Assembly (NCBI RefSeq): GCF_016082275.1 | Contig: NZ_MOWM01000020.1 | Coordinates: 1 to 64,000 of the forward strand | Direction: 5' to 3' | DNA from: Variovorax sp. E3 | GTDB taxonomy: Bacteria; Pseudomonadota; Gammaproteobacteria; Burkholderiales; Burkholderiaceae_C | Length of the DNA: 64,000 nt | In this document: one piece after another, positions 23,246-32,683 of the stretch | Position numbering within the stretch: position 1 is the stretch's first letter | Layout: each line of letters begins with the position of its first letter | Notes under the pieces: generated by a model | What the model was told of the DNA's origin: nothing | Database searches by the model: none | The model's input: the letters and a program-made list of their open reading frames with translations, nothing else | Program-made: the position numbers and the translations under genes

Positions 23246-24034
23246 ATGAACGACACGAGCGCTCCCTTCGTGCTGCAAACACGCGACGAGCGCGGCGTGG
23301 TCACGCTGACGCTGAACCGGTCGTCTTCGTTCAATGCGCTGTCGGAAGGCATGCTCGGCGCACTGGAGCAGGCGCTCGGCGAGATCGCGGCCGACGAGGG
23401 CGTGCGCGCCGTCGTCATCGCGGCGGCGGGCAAGGCCTTCTGCGCGGGCCACGACCTGAAGGAAATGCGCGCCGAGCCCTCGCTCGGCTACTACGAGCAG
23501 CTGTTCGAGCGGTGCGGCGCGATGATGCTGTCGATCCAGCGGCTGCCGGTGCCGGTGATTGCCCGGGTGCACGGCATCGCCACCGCGGCGGGTTGCCAGC
23601 TGGTGGCGGTGTGCGACCTGGCGGTGGCCTCGAGCGAGGCGCGCTTCGCGGTCAGCGGCGTGAACGTGGGGCTGTTCTGCGCCACGCCCAGCGTCACGCT
23701 GTCGCGCAACCTCGGGCGCAAGGAAGCCTTCGAGATGCTCGTGACCGGGGAATTCATCGGCGCGGAGGAAGCGCGTGAGAAGGGTCTGGTCAACCGGGTG
23801 GCGCCGCCTGCCGAACTCGATGCCGCCGTCGAGTCGCTGGTGGCCAGCATCGTCGCCAAGCCCCGCAAGGCACTGGCGCTGGGCAAGGCCCTGTTCTACC
23901 GCCAGCTCGAAACCGGCATCGAGGCCGCGCTGGCCGACGCCAGCCAGACCATGGCTTGCAACATGATGGACGAGAGCGCGCTCGAAGGCGTGCAGGCCTT
24001 CATCGAGAAGCGCCCGCCTTCGTGGAAGTGCTGA
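23246..24034 (+). CDS. Enoyl-CoA hydratase/isomerase family protein
   Basis: A 262-residue crotonase-fold enzyme. It has the oxyanion-hole segments GKAFCAGHDLKEM and ARVHGIATAAGCQLVAVCDLAV, then SVTLSRNLGRKEAFEMLVTG. The catalytic glutamates of classical enoyl-CoA hydratase at the second site are not obvious (VNVGLFCATPSVT), which is usual for the EchA/ECHDC3-like subgroup, so the exact reaction is uncertain. It starts eight bases after the lipoprotein hydrolase and probably shares its transcript. Together with the acyl-CoA dehydrogenases upstream it suggests oxidation of an acyl-CoA. Confidence 0.85.
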   Translation: MNDTSAPFVLQTRDERGVVTLTLNRSSSFNALSEGMLGALEQALGEIAADEGVRAVVIAAAGKAFCAGHDLKEMRAEPSLGYYEQLFERCGAMMLSIQRLPVPVIARVHGIATAAGCQLVAVCDLAVASSEARFAVSGVNVGLFCATPSVTLSRNLGRKEAFEMLVTGEFIGAEEAREKGLVNRVAPPAELDAAVESLVASIVAKPRKALALGKALFYRQLETGIEAALADASQTMACNMMDESALEGVQAFIEKRPPSWKC

Positions 24035-24055
24035 AGCGCTGAGAAAGCGCTGAGG

Positions 24056-24616
24056 CTAGATGTCGTGCAGCCGCGAGCTTTGCGGCAGGTGCGCCATCAG
24101 GAACTCCATCTGGTCGGCCAAGATGCGCCTGTTGCGCAGGATGAAGTCCTCCCACAGGCTGGGCACGTAGGGCGCATACAGCAGCGGCATGTTCGCCTGC
24201 TCGGGCGTGCGGCTGCTCTTGCGATGGTTGCACGGCTTGCAGGCCGTGACCACGTTCATCCAGGTGTCGATGCCCTTCTGCGCAAAGGGAATGATGTGCT
24301 CGCGCGTGAGCTCGTCTTCGTGGAAATGGCCGCCGCAGTAGGCGCACACGTTGCGGTCGCGCGAGAACAGCTTGCTGTTGGTCAGCCCCGGCCGCTGCGT
24401 GAAGGGGTTGATGCGCGGCACGCCCTTGGTGCCGATGATGCTGTTGATCGCAATCTGCGACTGCTCGCCCGTGATGGCGTTGTGGCCGCCACGGAACACA
24501 GCCACCTGCGCGCCCACCTCCCAGCGAACTTCGTCCGCCGCATAGTGGATCACCGCCTGTTCCAGCGAAATCCATGACTGGGGCAGCCCTTGGGCCGACA
24601 GCTTCAAGACCTTCAC
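24056..24616 (-). CDS. HNH endonuclease family protein
   Basis: A 186-residue protein with a classical HNH motif in the middle: VCAYCGGHFHEDELTREHII, then NVVTACKPCNHRKSSRTPEQ. The two CxxC pairs bind a structural zinc; H in REHI is the catalytic start. GTG 24616 is chosen because GAGGAGG lies five bases upstream; an in-frame extension to 24691 is not supported. The N-terminal half (WISLEQAVIHYAADEVRWEV) is conserved in betaproteobacterial relatives. No methyltransferase or restriction partner is near, so a role in restriction is not supported. Divergent from ribF. Confidence 0.82.
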   Translation of the reverse strand: MKVLKLSAQGLPQSWISLEQAVIHYAADEVRWEVGAQVAVFRGGHNAITGEQSQIAINSIIGTKGVPRINPFTQRPGLTNSKLFSRDRNVCAYCGGHFHEDELTREHIIPFAQKGIDTWMNVVTACKPCNHRKSSRTPEQANMPLLYAPYVPSLWEDFILRNRRILADQMEFLMAHLPQSSRLHDI

Positions 24617-24782
24617 ACACGCCTCCTCGAAAAGGGAGAGAACACGGAAAGACCAGGGACACGGAGCGCGTTGTAAACCCACGCCAATCAACGCACTGCG
24701 TCACAATATACCGGCTTTGTGACAAATCGGCCTGATTCGCCCATTTGACGGGCGAAAGGCGCTATCAAAAAGATACTCACCG

Positions 24783-25820
24783 ATGCAGGTTTTTCGCGGC
24801 TTCCGGCACCCGGGCGTGGCCCCTGCCTGCGCCCTCACCATAGGCAATTTCGACGGCGTGCACCGTGGCCACCAGGCCATGCTCGCGCTTTTGCAGACCG
24901 AGGCCCGCCAGCGCGGGCTGCCCAGCTGCGTGCTCACTTTCGAGCCCCACCCGCGCGACTATTTCGCGGCGCTCACCAAGAAACCCGACCTGGCGCCGGC
25001 GCGCATCGGCACCCTGCGCGACAAGCTCAGCGAGCTGGCGGCCTGCGGCGTGGCGCAGACCATCGTGCTGCCGTTCGACGGCCGGCTGGCCTCGCAGTCG
25101 CCCGAGGAGTTCATCCAGAACGTGCTGATCGACGGCCTGGGCGCGCGCTACGTGCTGGTGGGCGACGACTTCCGCTTCGGCGCCAAGCGGGCCGGCGACT
25201 ACGCCATGCTCGACGCCGCCGGCGACGCCCGCGGCTTCGACGTGGCGCGCATGAACAGCTACGAGGTGCACGGCCTGCGGGTTTCCAGTTCGGCCGTGCG
25301 CGAGGCGCTGGCCGAAGGCCGCATGGCCGATGCCCAGACCCTGCTGGGCCGGCCCTACACAATTTCGGGCCACGTGGTCCACGGCCGCAAGCTGGGCCGC
25401 GCGCTGGGCGCCTCGGCGCCGGGCAAGGACGACGGCTTTCGCACCCTCAACCTGCGCTTCAAGCACTGGAAACCGGCCGCCAACGGCATCTTCGCGGTGC
25501 TGGTCCACGGCCTGGCCGACCAGCCGCTGCCGGGGGTGGCGAACCTGGGCGTGCGCCCCTCGCTGGACGCCAACGACGTCAACGGCGGACGGGTTCTGCT
25601 CGAAACCCATTGCCTGGAGTGGCCCTCCCATCTCGGGACCGAAGGGGCCTACGGTAAAATCGTGCGCGTGGAACTCCTGCACAAACTGCACGACGAATTG
25701 CGCTACACCAGCCTCGAGGCCCTCACAGCGGGCATCGCGAAGGATGGCCGCGACGCGCGTGCGTTCTTTGCCTCCACCCACGCCGAAACCCACCGCCAGA
25801 CCACGCGCGATCGAATTTAG
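24783..25820 (+). CDS. ribF: Bifunctional riboflavin kinase/FAD synthetase
   Basis: A 345-residue enzyme making FMN then FAD. The N-terminal FAD synthetase domain carries [18 protein letters not shown] and [11 protein letters not shown]; the C-terminal riboflavin kinase part has [31 protein letters not shown] and the region ending [23 protein letters not shown] 24783 gives the family start. It lies just upstream of ileS and lspA, the order ribF-ileS-lspA being widely conserved in proteobacteria. The 130-base gap to ileS holds a dispersed inverted repeat. Confidence 0.95.
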   Translation: MQVFRGFRHPGVAPACALTIGNFDGVHRGHQAMLALLQTEARQRGLPSCVLTFEPHPRDYFAALTKKPDLAPARIGTLRDKLSELAACGVAQTIVLPFDGRLASQSPEEFIQNVLIDGLGARYVLVGDDFRFGAKRAGDYAMLDAAGDARGFDVARMNSYEVHGLRVSSSAVREALAEGRMADAQTLLGRPYTISGHVVHGRKLGRALGASAPGKDDGFRTLNLRFKHWKPAANGIFAVLVHGLADQPLPGVANLGVRPSLDANDVNGGRVLLETHCLEWPSHLGTEGAYGKIVRVELLHKLHDELRYTSLEALTAGIAKDGRDARAFFASTHAETHRQTTRDRI

Positions 25821-25844
25821 CCCTGCACGCACCGTGCTGCCGCC

Positions 25845-25930
25845 CTTCGACAAGCTCAGGGCGAACGGCTATATCTTCCGCACCGACGCGCTCCTTTTTT
25901 TCCGGGCAGTTCGGGCCGAGCCTGTCGAAG
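25845..25930. repeat. REP-like inverted repeat between ribF and ileS
   Basis: Left arm CTTCGACAAGCTCAGGGCGA (25845-25864, extending to 25866) and right arm 25909-25930 (GTTCGGGCCGAGCCTGTCGA and AG) are inverted copies of 22 bases with four mismatches, around a 42-base loop. The CTTCGACAAGCTCAGG core is familiar as a dispersed intergenic repeat in beta- and gammaproteobacterial genomes; I recall it rather than having searched for it. Confidence 0.75.
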
Positions 25931-25951
25931 CCCCCTGTTTCGCACCCCAAC

Positions 25952-28815
25952 ATGTCTGACGCCGCCACCCCCACCGACTACCGTTCCACGCTGAACCTGC
26001 CCGACACCCCCTTCCCGATGCGCGGCGACCTGCCCAAGCGCGAGCCGGGCTGGGTGAAGGAATGGAACGACGAAGGCCGCTACCACCGCCTGCGCGACGC
26101 CCGCCACGGCGCGCCCAAGTTCATCCTGCACGACGGCCCCCCGTACGCCAACGGCCAGATCCACATGGGCCACGCGGTGAACAAGATCCTCAAGGACATG
26201 ATCACCAAGGCGCGCCAGCTCGAAGGCTTCGACGCGCTGTACGTGCCCGGCTGGGACTGCCACGGCTGCCGATCGAGAACGCCATCGAAAAGCAGTTCGG
26301 GCGCAACCTGAGCCGCGACGAGATGCAGGCCAAGAGCCGCGCCTACGCCACCGAGCAGATCGCCCAGCAGATGGTCGACTTCCAGCGCCTGGGCGTGCTG
26401 GGCGAGTGGGACCATCCGTACAAGACCATGGACTTCGCCAACGAGGCCGGCGAGCTGCGCGCGTTCAAGCGCGTGATCGAGCGCGGCTTCGTGTACCGGG
26501 GCCTGAAGCCCGTGTACTGGTGCTTCGACTGCGGCTCCTCGCTGGCCGAGTTCGAGATCGAATACGCCGACAAGAAGAGCCAGACCATCGACGTGGCCTT
26601 CAAGGCGCACGAGCGTGAGAAGGTGCTCAAGGCCTTCGGCACCGACCACACGATCCTGGGCGACATCTTCGCCGTGATCTGGACCACCACCGCGTGGACC
26701 ATCCCGGCCAACCAGGCGATCAACCTGAACCCCGAGCTGGAGTACTCGCTGGTCGACACCGAGCGCGGCCTGCTGATCCTGGCCAACTCGCTGGTCGAGA
26801 TGTGCATGACGCGCTATGCGCTCGACGGCAAGGTGCTGGCCACCGTGAAGGGCGAGGCCCTGGGCGGGCTCGAATTCGAGCATCCGCTGTACGACGTCAA
26901 GGATGAGAACGGAATACACGGCTACCAGCGCCTGTCGCCCATCTACCTGGCCGACTACGCCACCGCCACCGACGGCACCGGCCTGGTCCATTCCTCGCCC
27001 GCCTACGGCGTGGACGACTTCAACTCCTGCATCGCCCACGGCGTGGCGTACGACGACATCCTGAACCCGGTGCAGGGCAACGGCAGCTACGCGCCCGACT
27101 TCCCGCTGTTCGGCGGCCAGAACATCTGGAAGGCCGTGCCGGTGATCATCGCCACGCTGCGCGACGCCAACCGCCTGCTGACCACCGAGACCATCACGCA
27201 CAGCTACCCGCACTGCTGGCGCCACAAGACGCCGGTGATCTACCGCGCCGCGGCGCAGTGGTTCGTTCGCATGGACGAAGGCGAAGGCGTGTTCACCAAG
27301 GACAAGGCGCCCAAGACGCTGCGCCAGACCGCGCTCGACGCCATCGAGCAGACCAGCTTCTACCCCGAGAACGGCAAGGCGCGCCTGCACGACATGATCG
27401 CCGGGCGCCCCGACTGGTGCATCAGCCGCCAGCGCAGCTGGGGCGTGCCGATCCCGTTCTTCCTGCACAAGGATTCGGGCGAGCTGCATCCGCGCACCAT
27501 GGAAATCCTCGACCAGGCCGCCGACATCGTCGAGAAGGGCGGCATCGAGGCCTGGAGCCGCGTGACGGTCGAGGACATCCTCGGCGCCCAGGACGCGCCG
27601 CACTACACCAAGAGCACCGACATCCTGGAGGTGTGGTTCGACTCGGGCTCGACCTTCTATCACGTGCTGCGCGGCACGCACCCCACGGTGCACCACGACG
27701 TCGGCCCCGAGGCCGACCTGTACCTGGAAGGCCACGACCAGCATCGCGGCTGGTTCCACTCGTCGCTGCTCATCGCCTGCATGCTGGAAGACCGCGCGCC
27801 CTACAAGGGCCTGCTGACGCACGGCTTCACGGTGGATGCCAAGGGCATCAAGATGAGCAAGTCGCTCAAGAACGGCATCGACCCGCAAGAGATCAGCAAC
27901 AAGCTGGGCTCGGAAATCATCCGCCTGTGGGTGGCCGCGAGCGACTACTCGGGCGACATCGCGGGCGACGACAAGATCCTGGCCCGCGTGGTCGATGCGT
28001 ACCGCCGCATCCGCAACACGCTGCGCTTCCTGCTGGCCAACACCAGCGACTTCGACATCGCGAAGGACGCGGTGCCGCTCGACCAGCTGTTCGAGATCGA
28101 CCGCTACGCGCTGGCCCGCGCCGCGCAGTTCCAGGCCGAGATCCTGGCGCACTACCAGGTGTACGAGTTCCACCCGGTGGTGGCCAAGCTGCAGATCTAC
28201 TGCTCCGAAGACCTGGGCGGCTTCTACCTGGACATCCTGAAGGACCGCCTCTACACGACGGCCCCGGGCTCGCTGGCGCGCCGCAGCGCGCAGACGGCGC
28301 TGTGGCACATCTCGCAAGCCATGCTGCGCTGGATGGCGCCGTTCCTGAGCTTCACGGCCGAAGAGGCCTGGAAGATCGTGGGCACCGGCAAGCCGGGCGA
28401 GTCGATCTTCACGCAGACCTACAGCCAGTTCGCCGCGCCCGACGAGGCCCTGCTCGCCAAGTGGAGCCGCATCCGCGAGATCCGCGACGCGGTGAACAAG
28501 GACATCGAGGCCGTGCGCGCCGAAGGCAAGGTCGGCTCGTCGCTGCAGGCCAACCTGCAGGTGACGGCCCCGGCCGACGACTTCGCGCTGCTGGGCACGC
28601 TGGGCGAGGACCTGAAGTTCGTCTTCATCACCTCGGCCATCGCGCTGGCGGCCGGCGAGGCGCTGGCGACCGTGGTCACGCCGAGCACCGCGCAGAAGTG
28701 CGAGCGCTGCTGGCACTACCGCGACGACGTGGGCCACGACGCGGCCCACCCGACGATCTGCGGGCGCTGCACGAGCAACCTGTTCGGCGCCGGCGAATCG
28801 CGGAGCTTTGCCTGA
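25952..28815 (+). CDS. ileS: Isoleucyl-tRNA synthetase (one apparent frameshift)
   Basis: A 954-residue class I synthetase when repaired. The HIGH-type motif is [15 protein letters not shown] and the KMSKS motif is [11 protein letters not shown]. The CP1 editing domain covers roughly residues 190-390, and a C-terminal zinc finger reads [11 protein letters not shown] with [10 protein letters not shown]. Near 26266 CACGGCCTGCC reads CACGGCTGCC; adding one C joins PGWDCHG to [14 protein letters not shown]. The gene is essential, so a true frameshift would be lethal and this is almost surely a sequence error. It overlaps lspA by one base (TGATG), indicating translational coupling. Confidence 0.93.
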
Positions 28816-29327
28816 TGGCCGCCGCCCGTTCCATGTCGGCGTCGCGTTCGCGCGGCGGCAGCATCTGGCCCTGGCTGGCGCTGGCGTTGATCATCGTGAT
28901 CATCGACCAGTTCACCAAGACGCTGATCCTGGGCTACTACAAGCTCGGCGACGCGACCTACGTGACCGGCTTCTTCAACGTCGTGCGCGCGCACAACACG
29001 GGCGCGGCCTTCTCGTTCCTGGCCGACCACTCGGGCTGGCAGCGCTGGCTGTTCACGGCCATCGGCGTGGGCGCGGCGGTGTTCATCGTGTGGATGCTGC
29101 GTTCGCACGCGGGGCAGAAGCTGTTCTCGTTTTCGATGGCCTGCATCCTGGGCGGGGCCGTGGGCAACGTGGTCGACCGCATGATGCACGGCTACGTGGT
29201 CGACTTTTTGAGCTTCCACGCGGGGAACTGGTACTTCCCGGCCTTCAACGCGGCCGACAGCGCCATCACGCTGGGCGCGATCTGCCTGATCGTGGATGAG
29301 ATCCGGCGGGTACGCCGAGGCAAGTAG
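28815..29327 (+). CDS. lspA: Signal peptidase II (prolipoprotein signal peptidase)
   Basis: A 170-residue inner-membrane aspartyl protease that cleaves lipoprotein signal peptides. Four membrane segments are present. The catalytic aspartates are in [18 protein letters not shown] and [12 protein letters not shown], and the conserved [13 protein letters not shown] precedes them. It overlaps ileS by one base as in many proteobacteria. About 20 residues at the N-terminus before [15 protein letters not shown] are extra, basic and Ser/Arg-rich compared with the shortest family members. Confidence 0.95.
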   Translation: MAAARSMSASRSRGGSIWPWLALALIIVIIDQFTKTLILGYYKLGDATYVTGFFNVVRAHNTGAAFSFLADHSGWQRWLFTAIGVGAAVFIVWMLRSHAGQKLFSFSMACILGGAVGNVVDRMMHGYVVDFLSFHAGNWYFPAFNAADSAITLGAICLIVDEIRRVRRGK

Positions 29328-29444
29328 CTTTTTTCAGGGGCCCGCGGGGCTCCTTCTCATTGGGGCCGGCCACCTTCGCCAAAGCCCGAGGGTTTTTCCC
29401 CGCTTTCTTGCCATGTCATAACAAAGACATACTGCGGCGGTTCA

Positions 29445-29460
29445 ATGTAATCGATTACAT
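29445..29460. promoter_or_regulatory. LacI-type operator upstream of the lacI-ABC operon
   Basis: ATGTAATCGATTACAT is a perfect 16-base palindrome with the central CG typical of LacI/GalR operators, 12 bases before the regulator's start codon. This position suggests autorepression of the regulator and of the transporter operon behind it. Confidence 0.7.
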
Positions 29461-29472
29461 GAACACCGCACG

Positions 29473-30492
29473 ATGAGCATTCAAGCCGTTGCAGCCAAAG
29501 CCGGGGTCTCCGTGGCCACGGTGTCGCGCGCCTTCAACTTTCCGGACAAGGTGACGCCCGCCACCCGCGAACTGGTGGAGCGCGTGGCGCGCGAACTCAA
29601 CTACCTGCCCAACGCCAGCGCGCGCACGCTGCGCACCCAGCGCAGCCGCGTGCTGGGCGTGGTGCTGCCCACGCTGCTGAACCCGACCTTTGCCGAGTGC
29701 CTGCAGGGCATTGCGCGCGCCGCCATCGCGGGCGGCTACGCGATCATTCCCGTCACCACGGGCTACCGGCTCGACGAGGAAGAGCGCGCCGTGCACCTGC
29801 TGCTGGCGGGCAATGTCGACGGACTGATCCTCGTGGTGTCGAACCCGTCGACCTCGGCCGCGCTGCCCCGCTTGCAAGCCGCCGGCGTGCCCTACGTGCT
29901 GGCCTACAACCGCCATGCCGACCACCCCTGCGTGTCGGTCGACAGCGAAGGCGCGGTGGCCGATGCGGTCACGCGGCTGGTGCTGCTGGGCCACCGCCGC
30001 ATTGCCATGGTCAGCGGCACGCTGGCCGCGTCCGACCGCGCGCAGCAGCGCTTTCGCGGCTACCTCAAGGGCATGGCCGACGCCGGGCTCGACGCGCCGC
30101 CGCTCATCGAAGTGCCCTTCGTCGAGACCGCCGTCGATGCGCTGTCCGCGCAACTGCAGGCGCGCCGCCGCCCCACCGCGCTGATCTGCTCGAACGACCT
30201 GCTGGCCATCCGCAGCATCCGCGCCGCGCACCTGAGCGGCCTGGCGGTGCCCGACGACCTCAGCGTGATCGGCTTCGACGGCATCGCGCTCGGCGAAGAC
30301 CTCACGCCCGCGCTCACCACCATTGCGCAGCCCAACAGCGACATCGGCCGCCACGGCGTCGAGTTGCTGATCCAGGCCATTGCCGGCGGCGCCACGCTGC
30401 AAGCCGACGCGAGCCTGCTGCTCCCCCATGCCTTCCGAGACGGCGAGTCGTGCGCTTGTGCGCGCGAGGACAACAACGCCGCCAGTTCCTGA
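29473..30492 (+). CDS. LacI-family transcriptional regulator
   Basis: A 339-residue repressor. The N-terminal helix-turn-helix and hinge read MSIQAVAAKAGVSVATVSRA and PNASARTLRTQRSRVLGVVL; the rest is a periplasmic-binding-like sensor with LLAGNVDGLILVVS and FDGIALGEDLTPALTTIAQP. It lies directly upstream of an ABC importer gene set and downstream of a palindrome that matches this family's operator. The effector is probably the imported ligand or a breakdown product. Nothing in the sequence identifies the sugar or phosphate compound. Confidence 0.9.
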   Translation: MSIQAVAAKAGVSVATVSRAFNFPDKVTPATRELVERVARELNYLPNASARTLRTQRSRVLGVVLPTLLNPTFAECLQGIARAAIAGGYAIIPVTTGYRLDEEERAVHLLLAGNVDGLILVVSNPSTSAALPRLQAAGVPYVLAYNRHADHPCVSVDSEGAVADAVTRLVLLGHRRIAMVSGTLAASDRAQQRFRGYLKGMADAGLDAPPLIEVPFVETAVDALSAQLQARRRPTALICSNDLLAIRSIRAAHLSGLAVPDDLSVIGFDGIALGEDLTPALTTIAQPNSDIGRHGVELLIQAIAGGATLQADASLLLPHAFRDGESCACAREDNNAASS

Positions 30493-30523
30493 CTTCACCT
30501 CTTCTTCCACAAGGAGTTCCCAC

Positions 30524-31534
30524 ATGTCTTCCCGCTTCCACCGCATGGCCCGCCTGGGCCTGCTCGCCGCCACGCTCGTCGCCGGCAGCGCCATGGCGCA
30601 GACCGCCATTTGCTACAACTGCCCGACCGAATGGGCCGACTGGGGCACGCAGCTCAAGGCCATCAAGGCCAGGACCGGCGTGACCGTGCCGCCCGACAAC
30701 AAGAACTCGGGCCAGTCGCTCGCACAGCTGGCCGCCGAGAAGGCGAGCCCCGTGGCCGACGTCACCTACCTGGGCGTGACCTTCGCCGTGCAGGCCGCGA
30801 AGGACGGCCTCGTGGAGCCCTACAAGCCGGCCGCGTGGAAAGACATTCCCGACGGCCTGAAGGACCCGGCCGGCAACTGGTTCACCATCCATTCGGGCAC
30901 GCTCGGCTTCATGGTGAATGTCGATGCGCTCAAGGGCAAGCCAGTGCCCAAGTCGTGGGCCGACCTGCTCAAGCCCGAATACAAGGGCCTGATCGGCTAC
31001 CTCGACCCGGCCTCGGCCTTCGTCGGTTACGTGGGCGCGGTGGCGGTGAACGAAGCACGCGGCGGCACGCTCGACAACTTCAAGCCGGCCATCGACTACT
31101 TCAAGGCGCTGCAGAAGAACGAGCCCATCGTGCCGAAGCAGACGTCTTATGCGCGCGTGCTGTCGGGCGAGATCGCGATCCTGCTCGACTACGACTTCAA
31201 CGCCTACCGCGCCAAGTACAAGGACAAGGCCAACGTGGCGTTCGTGATCCCGAGCGAAGGCACGCTGGCCGTGCCCTACGTGATGAGCCTGGTCGCCAAG
31301 GCCCCGCACGCGGCCGACGCGAAGAAGGTGCTCGACTTCACGCTGTCCGACGAGGGGCAGGCGATCTGGGCGAAGGCTTACCTGCGGCCGGTGCGCGCCA
31401 ATGCGATGCCCAAGGACATCGAGGCGCAGTTTCTGCCGGCCAGCGAATACGCCCGTGCGAAGAGCGTGGACTATGGGCGGATGGCTGCGGCTCAGAAGGC
31501 TTTCTCTGATGAGTATCTGAAGGAAGTGCGCTAA
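30524..31534 (+). CDS. ABC transporter substrate-binding protein
   Basis: A 336-residue exported binding protein of the iron/polyamine/phosphonate-type (class F-like) fold. The signal peptide ends AMA-Q at about residue 25, and the mature part starts TAICYNCPTEWADWG. Later conserved pieces are VTYLGVTFAVQAAKDGLVEP, GLIGYLDPASAFVGYVGAV and SVDYGRMAAAQKAFSDEYL. An AAGGAG ribosome-binding site precedes ATG 30524. Its downstream partners are two permeases, an ATPase and a phosphodiesterase, so the ligand may be a phosphodiester or phosphonate, but the ligand is inferred only from the neighbours. Confidence 0.87.
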   Translation: MSSRFHRMARLGLLAATLVAGSAMAQTAICYNCPTEWADWGTQLKAIKARTGVTVPPDNKNSGQSLAQLAAEKASPVADVTYLGVTFAVQAAKDGLVEPYKPAAWKDIPDGLKDPAGNWFTIHSGTLGFMVNVDALKGKPVPKSWADLLKPEYKGLIGYLDPASAFVGYVGAVAVNEARGGTLDNFKPAIDYFKALQKNEPIVPKQTSYARVLSGEIAILLDYDFNAYRAKYKDKANVAFVIPSEGTLAVPYVMSLVAKAPHAADAKKVLDFTLSDEGQAIWAKAYLRPVRANAMPKDIEAQFLPASEYARAKSVDYGRMAAAQKAFSDEYLKEVR

Positions 31535-31581
31535 CTCGCGGTTGCTTGTTCAGGGCGCGCCCACGCCGACGGGGCGCCTTG

Positions 31582-31797
31582 CTCCGCGAATGTCCCCCGG
31601 GGCTGCGCCCCTCCTCCTTTATTTCGCTGCGCAAGGCACCCCATCAGCGTGAGCGTTTTCAGAGCACGGGTTGATCAGCGATTCCCCAGCCGCGTGCCCA
31701 GGTGCACAGGGCATCGGGTGCTCCCCGCAGCGAAATAAAGGAGGAGCCCGAAGGGCGGGGGACATTCGCGGAGGGGAGTACCCGGTGTCCTGTGCAC
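31582..31797. repeat. Complex inverted repeat in the gap before the permease genes
   Basis: The 314-base gap between the binding-protein gene and the permease genes contains no gene. It holds two opposite copies of a roughly 48-base unit: 31582-31631 and 31726-31773. Both contain the core CTCCGCGAATGTCCCCCG and CCTCCTTTATTTCGCTGCG. The second copy sits inside its own 25-base arms, 31702-31726 (starting GTGCACAGGGCAT) and 31773-31797 (ending CCTGTGCAC), which pair with three mismatches. Similar units recur in Comamonadaceae intergenic regions as I recall; not searched. Confidence 0.75.
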
Positions 31798-31848
31798 GCG
31801 CCCCGAAAACGGCAAACCCGAATCCACAAACGAAGGTCACGACACGAG

Positions 31849-32669
31849 ATGAAGCAACACAACGCCTGGAACCCACGCTGGCGCCTGCTGGCCTGCGTCG
31901 CCCCCGCGGCCGCCTTCTTCGCTGCCTTCTGGCTGCTGCCGGTGGTGCGATTGCTCACGCTGCCCGCCGACAAAGGCTGGGCCACCTACTTCGCCGTGCT
32001 GACCGACGCACGCTACCTCCAGAGCATGGCCAACACCGTCGTGCTCTCGGTCGCGGTGACGCTCGCCACGCTGGTGCTGGGCGCGGCGGTGGGCATCTAC
32101 CTTGCGCGCCACGCCTTCGTCGGCAAGCGCATGCTGCTGTCGCTGCTCACGCTGCCGCTGTCGTTTCCGGGCGTGATCATCGGCTTCTTCGTGATTCTCC
32201 TGGGCGGGCGGCAAGGCGTGGTCGCCGACCTGAGCGACAGCCTGTTCGGCCAACGCATCACCTTCGCCTACGGCCTCGTCGGGCTGTTCCTGGCGTACCT
32301 GTATTTCTCGCTGCCGCGCGCCATCGCCACCTACACGGCGGCCGCCGATCGATGAACACGCAGCTCGAGGAAGCCGCGCGTTCGCTCGGCGCCTCGCGCC
32401 TTCGCGTGGCGCGCGATGTGTGGATGCCCGAGCTCGCGCCCACCACGCTGGCTTGCGGCGCCATCCTGTTCGCCACCTCCATGGGCGCGTTCGGCACGGC
32501 CTTCACGCTGGCCAGCAAGTTCGAGGTGATCCCCATCACCATCTACAACGAGTTCACCAACTACGCCAACTTCGCGCTCGCGGCGTCGCTGTCGATCTCG
32601 CTGGGCATCGTGACCTGGCTGGTGTTGTTCGTTGCGCGCCGCTTCGGCGCGAGCCCCGTCGCACGCTGA
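31849..32669 (+). CDS. ABC transporter permease, first subunit (one apparent frameshift)
   Basis: A 273-residue membrane permease when repaired. It starts MKQHNAWNPRWRLLACVAPA and reads to YTAAA. Near 32348 the sequence GCCGATCGATG needs one extra base (GAATCG or GAGTCG) to continue as a serine or glutamate and then SMNTQLEEAARSLGASR, which is the EAA loop that contacts the ATPase. The end is FVARRFGASPVAR. It is the first of two permeases and comes after a 314-base repeat-containing gap. An independent start at ATG 32352 on the shifted frame would lack the first half and is unlikely to be real. Confidence 0.8.
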
Positions 32670-32683
32670 AAGGGTCGATTCAC

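Noticed and set aside
24034..24054. Tandem direct repeat AAGCGCTGAG after the enoyl-CoA hydratase as a terminator or recombination site
   Set aside because: It lacks a T-run and is short enough to arise by chance beside the stop codon.
24700..24723. GTCACA-N12-TGTGAC in the ribF/HNH intergenic region as a CRP site
   Set aside because: The arms are in the wrong order and spacing for a CRP site (TGTGA-N6-TCACA), and no other support exists.
25952..28815. ileS and other frameshifted genes as true pseudogenes
   Set aside because: ileS and lolA are essential and single-copy in this kind of organism, all genes are otherwise perfectly conserved, and each needs only one or two bases.
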